Part shown: positions 11,731 through 20,769 of the stretch, piece after piece | How positions within the stretch are numbered: the stretch's first letter is position 1 | Layout of the letters: the number at the start of each line of letters is the position of its first letter | NCBI GenBank assembly: GCA_963789255.1 | Contig: CAWBJW010000001.1 | Location: 310,001-374,000 of the forward strand | Direction: 5' to 3' | Source: DATARH01 sp963789255 | GTDB taxonomy: Bacteria; Pseudomonadota; Alphaproteobacteria; ATCC43930; CGMCC-115725 | DNA length: 64,000 bases | Made by a program: the position numbers and the translations under genes | Notes under the pieces: model-generated | Databases searched by the model: none | What the model was told of the DNA's origin: nothing | What the model saw: the letters and a program-made list of their open reading frames with translations, nothing else

Positions 11731-12735
11731 ATGAAGATAGCGATCTTCGGCGCCGGCGCGGTCGGCGGCCATGTCGCGGCCCGGCTCGGCGCCGGCGCAA
11801 CGTCGGCGGGGATCGAGGTGTCGGCGGTGGCGCGCGGCGCCCAGCTCGCCGCCATCGCCGGGCGCGGGTTGACGCTGTGGATCGGCGAGGAACGCTATTG
11901 CGCCCGCATCCGCGCCACCGACCGGCCGGAAACCCTCGGGGTCCAGGATGTCGTGTTCGTCACGCTGAAATCATCGGTGCTGCCGGCCGCGGCGCCGGGA
12001 ATCGCGCCGCTGATCGGCCCCGACACCAGCGTCGTCTTCGCGATGAACGGCATTCCCTGGTGGTACCTCTACCGCGTTCCCGACAACTTCCTGCCATGCC
12101 CCGATCTGTCGCTGCTCGACCCGGGCGGGGTGCTGGAGCGCACGATCGGTTTGGAACGGGTCATCGGCTGCATGATCAATTCGGCCAACGAGGTCGTCGA
12201 GCCGGGCGTCATCCGCAACGCGACGTTCACGCGCAACCGGTTCACGCTGGGCGAGCTGGACGGTACGGTCTCGCGCCGCATCGAGGCGATCTCGGCCGCC
12301 TTCGAGCGTGCCGGCGTCGCGGCGCCGCTCACCACGAATATCCGCGCCGAAATCTGGGAAAAACTGCTGCGCAACCTCGGTACCAGCCCGATCTGCGCGC
12401 TGACCGGCGAGCCGATCGGCATCATCGCCCGGCACGACGAGCTGTTCGCGCTCGCCAAGGCCTTGATGGCCGAAGGCCTCGCCACCGCCATGGCGCACGG
12501 CGTCGATCCCGGCATCACGGTCGAAGGGGCTTATGCGGCGGCGCCCACCACCTCGCACAAATCCTCGATGCTGCAGGATTTCGAGCGCGCCCGGCCGCCG
12601 GAGATCGACGGCATTCTGACCTCGGTGCAGGCCTTCGCCCGCGCCGCCGGGGTGGCGACGCCGCATCTCGACACGGTCGCCGCGCTGGTCATCGAGAAGG
12701 CGCGCAAGGCGGGGCTTTACCCGGCAGCGGCCTGA
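11731..12735 (+). CDS. Ketopantoate reductase family (PanE/ApbA) protein
   Basis: A 334-residue NAD(P)H-dependent dehydrogenase with the N-terminal nucleotide-binding motif MKIAIFGAGAVGGHVAARLG, and the C-terminal ketopantoate-reductase domain (AEIWEKLLRNLGTSPICALT, containing the conserved Lys, then HKSSMLQDFERARPPEIDG). The SSMLQD motif is a strong family mark. True PanE makes pantoate for CoA synthesis; catabolic paralogues with other 2-oxo acids exist. A second paralogue lies at 42777-43703 and neither is beside panB or panC, so the substrate is open. Confidence 0.85.
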   Translation: MKIAIFGAGAVGGHVAARLGAGATSAGIEVSAVARGAQLAAIAGRGLTLWIGEERYCARIRATDRPETLGVQDVVFVTLKSSVLPAAAPGIAPLIGPDTSVVFAMNGIPWWYLYRVPDNFLPCPDLSLLDPGGVLERTIGLERVIGCMINSANEVVEPGVIRNATFTRNRFTLGELDGTVSRRIEAISAAFERAGVAAPLTTNIRAEIWEKLLRNLGTSPICALTGEPIGIIARHDELFALAKALMAEGLATAMAHGVDPGITVEGAYAAAPTTSHKSSMLQDFERARPPEIDGILTSVQAFARAAGVATPHLDTVAALVIEKARKAGLYPAAA

Positions 12736-12805
12736 CCATCGCCGAGAAACGCCGCAAGCAGCAGGCGCGGCGGCGGCTGGGGTGCGGATGCCGGCGGGCG
12801 CATCA

Positions 12806-13147
12806 TCACTCGAGGATCGTCAACACCCTGGCCAGCACTTCGTCAATGATGCTCGCCGGCACTTGTTCCAGCTTGCGGCCGTTCCTTGCGGCGATATCGA
12901 GGGCGCGTGGCTGATCGCAGCGGACGATCCCGGTTGTCCGGGTACCGGCGGTCGCGAGGGGCACCGCGAAACCGGCGGTGCGCGCGAAATTCCCGCCGGT
13001 CGTAATCGGCAATACTACGGGCACCTTGGTGAGCCGATTGAACGGGCCCGGCGATATGACCAGGACGGGTCGGCGACCTCGCTGCTCGTGCCCCTGGGTT
13101 GGATCGAGCGAAACAAGGTAGATGTCACCCCGCTCCATCACAGCCAT
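12806..13147 (-). CDS. mazF: MazF-type mRNA interferase toxin
   Basis: A 113-residue MazF/ChpB-like RNase: MERGDIYLVSLDPTQGHEQ then GRRPVLVISPGPFN and VPVVLPITTGG, and near the end DQPRALDI. These are the catalytic loop and strand motifs of the family. The ATG at 13147 overlaps the antitoxin stop as TGATG, giving tight translational coupling. Length is usual. It cleaves RNA when the antitoxin is degraded (known of the family). Confidence 0.85.
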   Translation of the reverse strand: MAVMERGDIYLVSLDPTQGHEQRGRRPVLVISPGPFNRLTKVPVVLPITTGGNFARTAGFAVPLATAGTRTTGIVRCDQPRALDIAARNGRKLEQVPASIIDEVLARVLTILE

Positions 13148-13407
13148 CACAGCAATTCTGCGCCGACTGGTGGCGCCTCGACCCACTCGCGCTCCTCGTC
13201 CGAGCGAGGCGCGCGACGATCGCAGCGCGACAGCAGCTCGGCCAGGGTGTAGTGAGGACGCCGGCGCGGCTCGACCACGATCCGCCCCGCTTCTACCGAC
13301 ACCTCGACCGGTTGCCCGGCGGCGAGCTCGACCACGGCGAGCAGTGCTGGCGGTAAAGCCAGCATCACCGACCCGCCAACCCTGCGCAGGACTACCGTAT
13401 GAGACAT
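13147..13407 (-). CDS. mazE: MazE/AbrB-type antitoxin
   Basis: An 86-residue protein with an N-terminal swapped-hairpin (AbrB) domain: VVLRRVGGSVMLALPPALL then VEVSVEAGRIVVEP, followed by the acidic C-terminal toxin-binding region. GGAGGCGGCA precedes the ATG. A perfect palindrome 17 bases upstream (13424-13439) is the likely operator. It forms an operon with mazF, sharing one base. Confidence 0.85.
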   Translation of the reverse strand: MSHTVVLRRVGGSVMLALPPALLAVVELAAGQPVEVSVEAGRIVVEPRRRPHYTLAELLSRCDRRAPRSDEEREWVEAPPVGAELL

Positions 13408-13423
13408 TGCCGCCTCCGAAAAG

Positions 13424-13439
13424 TTATATGACGATATAA
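13424..13439. promoter_or_regulatory. Palindromic operator in front of mazEF
   Basis: TTATAT-GACG-ATATAA is a perfect inverted repeat with six-base arms, in otherwise GC-rich DNA, just upstream of the mazE ribosome site. On the minus strand it also supplies an AT-rich -10-like element. MazE antitoxins are known to bind such palindromes; binding here is inferred. Confidence 0.6.
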
Positions 13440-13469
13440 TGTGGCAGTCGCCGAAGCTAGCGGGTCTTT

Positions 13470-14538
13470 TTAGCCCGCTTTATCGCCGAGAAACGCCGCG
13501 AGCAGCAGGCGCGCGGCGGCGGCTGGGGTGCGGATGCCGGCGGTGACCTCGCGCTCGATCGCGGCGAGGCGGGCGGCGACCGCCGGGCTGGCGCGGAAGC
13601 GCTCGGCGAGGCCGCCCTCGATCTCGGCCCACAACGCCGCGCGCGCCTGCCCGGCGCGCCGCCCTTCCCAGGCGCCGCTCGCCTGGAGCGCGGCGCGGAA
13701 CCGCGCGACGTCGTCCCACACCGCGTCGACCCCATCGCCGGTCAGGGCCGAGACCGCGCGCACCGCGACCTGCCATTCCGGCAAAGCGCGGGCGAATGAG
13801 GTGGATCGCGTTGGCGTACTCGGCGGCTGCCCGCCGTGCGTGATCGAGGAGGGCGCCGTCGGCCTTGTTGACGAGGATCAGATCGGCCAGTTCGATGACG
13901 CCGCGCTTCAATCCCTGCAACTCGTCGCCGGCGGCCGGCGGCAGGATCAAGAGGAACATGTCGACCATGTCGGCGACGGTCGTTTCGGCCTGGCCGGCGC
14001 CGACGGTCTCGACCAGCACCGTATCGAACCCCGCCGCCTCGCAGACGAGGATCGCCTCGCGCGTATGGCGGGCGACGCCGCCGGTCCGCTCGCCGGCCGA
14101 GGACGGGCGGATGAAGGCCGCCGGCGCGCGCGCCAATTCGGTCATCCGCGTCTTGTCGCCGAGGATGGCGCCGCCGCCGCGTTTCGATCCGGGATCGACC
14201 GCGAGCACGGCGATGCGATGGCCGCGCGCGATGCCGTCGAGGCCGAAGCGCTCGATGAAGGTCGATTTGCCGGCGCCGGGCGGGCCGGTAATGCCGATCC
14301 TGGTGGCGCCGCCGGTCGCCGGCAGGATCGCCTCGATCAGCGCCTCGGCCGCGGCGCGATGATCGGGGCGGGTCGATTCGACCAGCGTCACGGCGCGGGC
14401 CAGCGCCCGCCGCTCGCCGCGCCGCAGCGCAGCGGCGAGTTCGTCAGCCGTCGCGCGAGCCGCTGCAATCTCATCCCGCGTCCTTCGAGACGCGCCCTGC
14501 GGGCACTCCTCAGGATGAGGATAAGGTTTTGATGGCAT
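13470..14538 (-). pseudogene. meaB: Methylmalonyl-CoA mutase-associated GTPase MeaB, frameshifted
   Basis: A G3E-family GTPase chaperone that protects and reloads B12-dependent mutases. Motifs: Walker A GPPGAGKSTF, VDPGSKRGGGAILGDKTRM, VETVGAGQAE (switch) and LVNKADG (NKxD). After HLIRPR the frame breaks near 13790: one extra T in TTT separates it from LPEWQVAVRAVSALTGDG, which continues normally to 13470. Correcting it gives about 355 residues, the usual size. The first 20 residues are encoded by a dispersed repeat (14471-14520), so the real start may differ; no better start codon was found. No mutase gene is nearby. Confidence 0.85.
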
Positions 14539-14595
14539 TTACAAAATCACCTCATCCCGAGGAGCCGGCGTAGTCGGCGTCTCGAAGGACGCACG
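14471..14595. repeat. Inverted pair of a second dispersed repeat family
   Basis: Two roughly 45-base copies face each other: 14471-14520 (ends CTCCTCAGGATGAGG) and 14550-14595 (starts CCTCATCCCGAGGAG). Each contains CGTCTCGAAGGACG or its complement. A second pair of the same family lies at 27453-27570. The left copy overlaps the N-terminal codons of meaB. Confidence 0.75.
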
Positions 14596-14619
14596 GCGCC
14601 AATGCCGGCTGCGGCATCC

Positions 14620-16484
14620 TCAGTTCGCCGCCAGCGCCGCTTCGCGCGCCGCCGCCTCCTGCTGGCGCGCCCACATCGCGGCGTAGACGCCGCCTTTGGC
14701 AAGCAGCTCGCGGTGATGGCCGCGCTCGACGATATGCCCGCCGTCGAGCACCAATATCTGATCGGCGTCGACCACGGTCGAACAGGCGGTGGGCGATGAC
14801 GAGGGTGGTATGGTCGGCGGCGACCTCGGCGAGGCTCGCCTGGATCTCGCGTTCGGTCTTGGTGTCGAGTGCCGAGGTGGCCTCGTCGAAAATCAGGATC
14901 TTCGGCGCCTTGAGCACGACCCGGGCGATCGCGACGCGCTGCTTCTCGCCGCCCGACAATTTGAGGCCGCGCTCGCCGACCATGGTTTCGTACCCGTCGG
15001 GCAGGCCCGCGACGAAATCATGGATGTGGGCGCGCCGTGCCGCGGCCTCGATTTCGGCGCGGCTGGCGCCGGGGCGGCCATAGGCGATGTTGTAGTAGAT
15101 GGTGTCGTTGAACAGCACGGTGTCCTGCGGCACGACGCCGATCGAGCGCCTGAGGCTGTCCTGCGTCACGCCGCGGATATCCTGGCCGTCGATCTCGATT
15201 GCGCCGTCATCGACATCGTAGAAGCGGAACAACAGGCGCGCGATCGTCGATTTGCCGGCGCCGCTCGGTCCGACGATGGCGAGCGTGGCGCCGGGCGGCA
15301 CCGCGAAATCGACGTCCCCGAGGATCGCGCGCGCTGACGTCGTAGCGGAAATCGACATGGCGGAAGGCGAGCGTGCCCTGGCGGACGGCAAGCGTCGGCG
15401 CCCCCGGCCGGTCCTCGATCTCGGGCTGGATCTTCAACAGCCCCATCATCTGCTCGAGGTCGGTCAGCGACTGCTTGATGTTGCGGTACACCATGCCGAG
15501 GAAGTTGAGCGGCATGTAGAGCTGGATCAGGTAGGTGTTGACCAGCACGAAATCGCCGACCGTCATACGGCCCGCGGCGACCCCCTGAGCCGCCAGGATC
15601 ATCACGCCGACGAGGCCGACGGCGATGATCACCCCCTGGCCGACATTGAGCAATGCCAGCGTCGTCTGGCTCCTGACCGCGGCGCGCTCATAGGCAGAGA
15701 GCGCGCGGTCGTAGCGCTCGGCCTCGTGCGCCTCGTTGGCGAAGTATTTGACCGTCTCGTAGTTCAGCAGGCTGTCGACCGACTTGGTGTTGGCCTCGCT
15801 GTTGCGCGCGTTCATCTCGCGGCGGAAGCGAACCCGCCAATCGGTCACGACGAAGGTGAAGGCGATGTAGGTGGCGATCGTTGCCAGGGTGACGACGGCA
15901 AAGGCCCAGCTGTAGAGCCGCCACAGGATCGCGCAGACGACGATGATCTCGAACAGCGTCGGCACGATGTTGAACAGCAGGAAGGAGAGCAGGAACTCGA
16001 TCCCCGCCGTGCCGCGCTCGATGGCGCGCGCCAGCCCGCCGGTGCGCCGCTCCAGATGAAAGCGCAGCGACAGCGAATGGATATGGCGGAACACCGACAG
16101 CGCGATCTTGCGCACGGCGCGCTGCTCGACCTTGGCGAAGACGGCGTCGCGCAGCTGGTTGAAACCCTGCGACATGACGCGGGCCGCGCCATAGGCGAGG
16201 ATCACGCCGACCGGCACGGCGATGATGGCGCTTGCGGCGGCCGGACGGGCGAGGGCGTCGATCGCCGCCTTGTAGAAGAACGGGATCGTGATGGTGACGA
16301 GCTTGCCGGCGACGAGCAGCAGCATCGCCAGCACGACGCGGAGCCGCAATTCGAATGAATCGCGCGGCCACAGGTAGGGACGCAAGCCCTTCAGGGCGCG
16401 CAGCCCCGCGGCGAGCCGCTCTTCCGGCTCGGCCAGGCCGGTGACCGACGACCGGCCGACCATGCGCGGCCCGTGCGGACTCAT
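14620..16484 (-). pseudogene. Atm1-type ABC exporter (permease-ATPase), two frameshifts
   Basis: A half-transporter of about 620 residues of the Atm1/HMT1 class, which exports glutathione-linked or heavy-metal compounds. The six-helix membrane domain carries the class motif LLNYETVKYFANEAHE (about residue 230). The nucleotide-binding domain has Walker A GPSGAGKST, signature LSGGEKQRVAIAR and Walker B ILIFDEATSALD. Two single-base gains break it: near 15333 in a GCGCGCG run, and near 14782 where HRL should continue as STVVDADQILVLDGG. Corrected, it ends at TGA 14620. It lies 10 bases downstream of the MFS gene on the same strand. Confidence 0.85.
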
Positions 16485-16494
16485 TGCGGCGGCT

Positions 16495-17685
16495 TCATTG
16501 GGCCGGCCCCAAGGGCGGTTGCGGCGCGGCCGTCGCGACATTGCGCGGCAGGCGCCAACCGAGCAGCAATGCGGCGGTGACCAGCGCCGCTCCCCACAGG
16601 AACGGGCTGTTGCGGCCGAACTCGGTAAACAGCGACCCCGCGATCAGCGGCCCCAGCACCCGCGACAGGCTCCCGACCGATTGCGCGACCCCCATCACCT
16701 CGCCCTGCTGGTCGTCGCCGGCGCGGCGCGAGATCAAACTCTGGATCGAGGGCTGCATTGCGCCCATACCGAGCGCCAGCGCGGACAGCGCGACAATCAG
16801 GGGCGGCAATGCCCGGGCGAATGGCATCAGCAAAAGCCCGACGGCGATCAGCGCGAGGCCGGCCAGCATCAGGCGGTCCTCGCCGAAACGCCGCGTCAAT
16901 GGCCCGATCAGCCCGCCCTGCATCAGCGCCGACAGCAGCCCGACATAAAAGAACACGAAGCCGATCGGGCGCGGCCCCCAGCCGAATTGCGCGATGGCCC
17001 ACCAGGCGAACGTGGTCTCCATGCCGGAAAAGGCGAGAATCACGAGAAAAAACACTGTCAGGAGCCGCGCCAGCACCGGGATCGCGAGGGCGGCGCGGGC
17101 CGCGGCAACTCTGCTGCGCACGATGATCTCGCGCCCCGCCTTGCGGCTTTCCGGCAGCAGCGCGACGACGCCGAGAAAGGCGGTCAGCGACAGAGCGGCG
17201 GCCACCAGCCCCGGCGTTTCGAGATCGGCGGTTTTCAGATTGTTGCCGGCGATGAGGCCGCCCATCACCGGCCCGATGATGAAGCCGAGGCCGAACGCCG
17301 CGCCGATCATGCCCATCCCCCGGGCGCGGTTCTCGGGCGTCGTCACGTCGGCGATGTAGGCTTGCGCCGCGGCGATATTGCCGGCACAGGCGCCGGCAAA
17401 AGCGCGCGCGGCGAACAGCATCCACAGCCCGGTCGCGAAGGCGAGCCAGAGATAGGCCAGCGCCGCCGCCGCCATGCTCGCCATCAGCACCGGCCGCCGC
17501 CCGACACGGTCGCTCAGCCCTCCCCACAGCGGCGCCGTCACCATCGACATCAGCGAGTAGGTGGCGAACAGCATCGTCATTTGCAGCGGCGAGGCGGCGA
17601 AGCGCGCCGCGTAAAACGGCAGCAACGGGATGACCAGCCCGAACCCGACCAGGTCGATAAAGACAATGAGGAAGAGGATTGGCAT
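16495..17685 (-). CDS. MFS transporter, TetA-like drug/proton antiporter class
   Basis: A 396-residue 12-helix major facilitator protein. The start MPILFLIVFIDLVGFGLVIP and the loop motif GGLSDRVGRRPVLM (motif A between helices 2 and 3) are as in the TetA/TCR branch; motif C lies in GFIIGPVMGGLI. Relatives export tetracyclines and other small compounds, but substrate cannot be deduced. Start 17685 was chosen because helix 1 begins directly there; longer starts add unstructured residues. It probably shares a transcript with the Atm1-type exporter that follows after 10 bases. Confidence 0.8.
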   Translation of the reverse strand: MPILFLIVFIDLVGFGLVIPLLPFYAARFAASPLQMTMLFATYSLMSMVTAPLWGGLSDRVGRRPVLMASMAAAALAYLWLAFATGLWMLFAARAFAGACAGNIAAAQAYIADVTTPENRARGMGMIGAAFGLGFIIGPVMGGLIAGNNLKTADLETPGLVAAALSLTAFLGVVALLPESRKAGREIIVRSRVAAARAALAIPVLARLLTVFFLVILAFSGMETTFAWWAIAQFGWGPRPIGFVFFYVGLLSALMQGGLIGPLTRRFGEDRLMLAGLALIAVGLLLMPFARALPPLIVALSALALGMGAMQPSIQSLISRRAGDDQQGEVMGVAQSVGSLSRVLGPLIAGSLFTEFGRNSPFLWGAALVTAALLLGWRLPRNVATAAPQPPLGPAQ

Positions 17686-17950
17686 GGGGCGCTGTTGATA
17701 TCGCGCCGACGCTGCGTCGAACAAGAGCCGATCGTCGCATCGCGCCATTCTCGCGCTGCCCCCGATCGGCGAATCGATGCCCTCGCCCGCCGCTGCTCCC
17801 GCCAATCGCCGCGCCGCCGCAGGCCGGTCAACGGCGGCAAGCGGTCGCGGTTCGCCAACCGGGCCCCAGAATGAATGCAGAGCATATTCGAATGCGATCG
17901 TATGCGTGATTTCCGGCCAGGGGCTCGGCGTGTTACCCTAGCCAAGCCGG

Positions 17951-17980
17951 TTGCTTAGCCATTGGGCGATTGGATAGAAT
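17951..17980 (+). promoter_or_regulatory. Possible sigma-70-type promoter of the Flp pilin
   Basis: TTGCTT, an 18-base spacer and TAGAAT (17975-17980) lie about 118 bases before the pilin ATG, within the gap 17686-18098. This gap holds no gene. The match is moderate and unproven. Confidence 0.3.
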
Positions 17981-18098
17981 TGGTTCAAAATTTGCCCGTT
18001 TCTGCGGATGAAAACCTATCGACAGCCGGCGGATTTAACCGCACGTTAACCCCAGCCGGTTACTTGTGGGGGCGCCCGTTCAACCCAGGAGACTTCCG

Positions 18099-18287
18099 AT
18101 GCGTTTTCTTCAAGCGATGATGGATAACGACACGCTGCCGATGCGGCTGCTGTCCGATGATGCCGGTGCCACCGCGATTGAGTACGGCCTGATCGCCGCC
18201 CTGATCGCAGTTGCCGCCATTGCCGCGTTCCAGCTGGTTGGCACCAATCTGAGCAGCATCTTCAACACCGTCGCCACCGATCTGTAA
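18099..18287 (+). CDS. Flp/Fap family type IVb pilin
   Basis: A 62-residue pilin: short leader, then GATAIEYGLIAALIAVAAIA, the Flp signature in which prepilin peptidase cuts after Gly and Glu at +5 is retained. The single hydrophobic helix follows. AGGAGA lies seven bases before ATG 18099. Flp subunits form tight-adherence pili and need Tad/Cpa machinery, none of which is in the window, so this is an isolated copy. Confidence 0.85.
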   Translation: MRFLQAMMDNDTLPMRLLSDDAGATAIEYGLIAALIAVAAIAAFQLVGTNLSSIFNTVATDL

Positions 18288-18548
18288 GCTCCGGCCCCGC
18301 CGCTCGGCGGATCTCCTCCTCGTCGTCGCCGGGCAATCCCCGGCGATCGACCTGTCCGGGGGCGAGCGCCGCGGCGGTGCGGTCTCGCAATTCGCGGAAA
18401 GCCTGCGCCTCGCCTTGGCGGATTTCCCGCCCGCCGCGTCCCGCGAGACGCCGGCCGCCAAAAATTCCGGCCCAAGCCTTGCCTGATCGAAGCCCGGCGG
18501 CGCTAGAATGTCGCGAGCGCGATGGCGCGGCCGGATCGGGAGTTGGCG

Positions 18549-19463
18549 ATGCAGCTCGGCAAGCTCGGCGTTTGGGCGGCGATGGACGGGTTGAGCGCAC
18601 CGGAAGGCGCCGCTTTTGCGCAGCGCGTCGAAGGATGGGGCTATGCCGCGTTGTGGCTGCCCGAGAGCCGCGGCCGCAATGTGCTGGTGCATTCCTCCTG
18701 GCTCCTCGCCAATACCAAGACGCTGATCGTCGCCCCGGGGATCGCCAACATCTACGCGCGCGACGCGATGGCGATGGCGAACGGGCAGCGAGCCCTCGCC
18801 GAGCAGTCGGACGGCCGGTTCCTGCTCGGCATCGGCGTGTCGCATGTGCCGTCGGTCGAAGGCGTGCGCGGCCATACCTACGGCAAGCCGATCGCGACGA
18901 TGCGCACCTATCTCGAGGCGATGCTGGCGGCGCCGTATGGGGCGCCCGAGCCGGCCGAGAAGCCGCTGACGATCCTCGCCGCGCTCGGCCCGCGCATGCT
19001 GGCGTTGTCGGCCAGTCATGCCGATGGCGCGCATCCCTACAACGTCACGCCTGAGCACACCGCCGAGGCGCGCCATATCCTCGGTCCCGGCAAGCTGCTG
19101 TGCCCCGAGATATGGGTGCTGCTGGAGAGCGATGCGGCAAAGGCCCGCGCGCTGGGGCGCCAGGCGCTCGCCAACTATTTGCGGCTCGACAATTACGTCA
19201 ACAACTGGCGCCGGCTCGGTTTCGGCGACAGCGATCTTGCCGCCGGCGGCTCCGACCGGTTCGTCAACGCCAATGTCGCGTGGGGCGGCGAGGAGGCAAT
19301 CCGCAAGCGCATCCAGGAGCACTGGGACGCGGGTGCCGACCATGTCTGCGTCCAATCGATCAACCCCGACGGCTCGCGCCGGCCCGACGAAAAGGTGCTC
19401 GCCCTGCTGGCCCCGTCCGGCACAGCGACCGGGCATGCAGCTCGGCCGTCGTCGTCGTCTTGA
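18549..19463 (+). CDS. LLM-class (luciferase-like) flavin/F420 oxidoreductase, TIGR03620-like
   Basis: A 304-residue TIM-barrel oxidoreductase. It begins MQLGKLGVWAAMDGL and has RFLLGIGVSH (the conserved luciferase-like phosphate-binding loop), ANIYARDAMAMANGQRALAE and the closing HVCVQSINPD. Members use reduced FMN or F420; sequence alone does not decide which, nor the substrate. The start at 18549 follows GGAG at good spacing; the extra upstream codons are not conserved. The last dozen residues are Ser-rich and unlike the family. Confidence 0.75.
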   Translation: MQLGKLGVWAAMDGLSAPEGAAFAQRVEGWGYAALWLPESRGRNVLVHSSWLLANTKTLIVAPGIANIYARDAMAMANGQRALAEQSDGRFLLGIGVSHVPSVEGVRGHTYGKPIATMRTYLEAMLAAPYGAPEPAEKPLTILAALGPRMLALSASHADGAHPYNVTPEHTAEARHILGPGKLLCPEIWVLLESDAAKARALGRQALANYLRLDNYVNNWRRLGFGDSDLAAGGSDRFVNANVAWGGEEAIRKRIQEHWDAGADHVCVQSINPDGSRRPDEKVLALLAPSGTATGHAARPSSSS

Positions 19464-19567
19464 CGCTGCTTCCCGCGCGACCGACATTGGGTATGTCGGG
19501 TTCGGGCCGGTCGCCTGCTCGTTCGTCAATCGCGGCGCCGCCCGACAAGCAGCAAGGTCCTTGAGCC

Positions 19568-19987
19568 ATGTATTCCGAAACCACCCGCTCGATCAACGTC
19601 ACGGTCCGGCCGTTTTATCTCGAACAGCATTCCTCGCCCGACGAGAACCATTACGTGTGGGCCTATCACGTGCGGGTCGAAAACCGCGGCAGCGAAACGG
19701 TGCAGCTCCGCCGCAGACATTGGCGGATCACCGACAGCGCCGGACATCTGCAGGAAGTCCGCGGCCCGGGCGTCGTCGGCGAGCAGCCGGTCCTCGCGCC
19801 GGGCGGGAGCTTCGAATATACCAGCAGCTGCCCGCTGCCGACGCCGTCCGGCTTCATGGTCGGCGATTATGAGATGGAAACGACAAGCGGCGAGAACTTC
19901 TTGGTGCAGGTTCCGGCGTTCTCGCTCGATATGCCGCAGCCGCCCGCCCGGCCCGGCAGGCCGCAGCAGCCGACAAGGCTCAACTGA
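19568..19987 (+). CDS. apaG: ApaG domain protein
   Basis: A 139-residue fibronectin-III-like protein of the ApaG family, linked in other bacteria to Co2+/Mg2+ homeostasis. Motifs: VTVRPFYLEQHSSP, HYVWAYHVRVENRG, RHWRITDSAG, VRGPGVVGEQPVLAPG and YTSSCPLPTPSGFM; the GxGxxG pyrophosphate-like loop is present as GPGVVG. The C-terminal end runs into a 16-base tandem repeat that supplies the last codons and the stop. Confidence 0.9.
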   Translation: MYSETTRSINVTVRPFYLEQHSSPDENHYVWAYHVRVENRGSETVQLRRRHWRITDSAGHLQEVRGPGVVGEQPVLAPGGSFEYTSSCPLPTPSGFMVGDYEMETTSGENFLVQVPAFSLDMPQPPARPGRPQQPTRLN

Positions 19988-20054
19988 CCCCGGGCTCAAC
20001 TGACCCCGGGCTCAACTGACCCCGGGCTCAACTGACCCCGGGCTCAACTGACCC
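19979..20054. repeat. 16-base tandem repeat, about 4.75 copies
   Basis: The unit CTCAACTGACCCCGGG is repeated without interruption from inside the last codons of apaG to 50 bases before folE. Every unit contains TGA and a CCCGGG palindrome. The last copy is partial. Copy number may vary by slippage. Confidence 0.9.
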
Positions 20055-20103
20055 CCGCCGCGGGCGACGCGGCGCCGTTATCCGAAAGAAGAAGAGGGAC
20101 CAG

Positions 20104-20769
20104 ATGCCAAATTTTGCCAACCCGACCGCGCCGCAAGCAGGCATCGAAAGGATCCGCGCCAAACCGATCCATGTCCGCCGGCCGTCCCGCGAGGAAGCGC
20201 TCGAAGCGGTGCGCACGCTGATCCGCTGGGCCGGCGACGACCCCGCGCGGGAAGGTCTCATCGGCACCCCCGACCGCGTCGTCCGCTCTTACGAGGAGTT
20301 CTTCAGCGGCTACGACGAGGACCCGGTGGCGCTCTTGCAGCGCACCTTCGAGGAGACCGACGGGTATGACGAAATCGTCATGCTGAAGGATATCCGGTTC
20401 GAATCTCATTGCGAGCACCACATCGCGCCGATCATCGGCAAGGTGCATATCGCCTATCTGCCGAACAACCGCGTCGTCGGCATTTCCAAGCTCGCCCGGC
20501 TCGTCGAGGTCTATGCCAGGCGCCTGCAGATCCAGGAGAAGATGACGGCGCAGATCGCCAACACGCTCGATGAGGAGTTGCAGCCGAAAGGCGTTGCGGT
20601 GGTCATCGAGGCAGCGCATCAATGCATGACCACTCGCGGCGTCCACAAGCCGGGGGTCAGCATGGTGACGAGCCGGATGCTCGGCGTCTTCCGCACCGAC
20701 CCGACGACCCGGCGCGAGGTGCTGTCGATGATCGGCACCCCGGCCGGCGGGAGCATCGAACACGTCTGA
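20104..20769 (+). CDS. folE: GTP cyclohydrolase I
   Basis: A 221-residue enzyme converting GTP to dihydroneopterin triphosphate, first step of tetrahydrofolate synthesis. Zinc ligands are in SHCEHHIAPI (Cys and His) and AAHQCMTTRGV (Cys). GKVHIAYLPNN and GISKLARLVEVYARRLQIQE are classic. A strong GAGGG ribosome site precedes the ATG. Its stop overlaps the apparent start of the argE-like gene, suggesting translational coupling. Confidence 0.95.
   Translation: MPNFANPTAPQAGIERIRAKPIHVRRPSREEALEAVRTLIRWAGDDPAREGLIGTPDRVVRSYEEFFSGYDEDPVALLQRTFEETDGYDEIVMLKDIRFESHCEHHIAPIIGKVHIAYLPNNRVVGISKLARLVEVYARRLQIQEKMTAQIANTLDEELQPKGVAVVIEAAHQCMTTRGVHKPGVSMVTSRMLGVFRTDPTTRREVLSMIGTPAGGSIEHV

Noticed and set aside
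19979..20054. Short regular repeats as a CRISPR array
   Set aside because: The 16-base units are directly contiguous without spacers.
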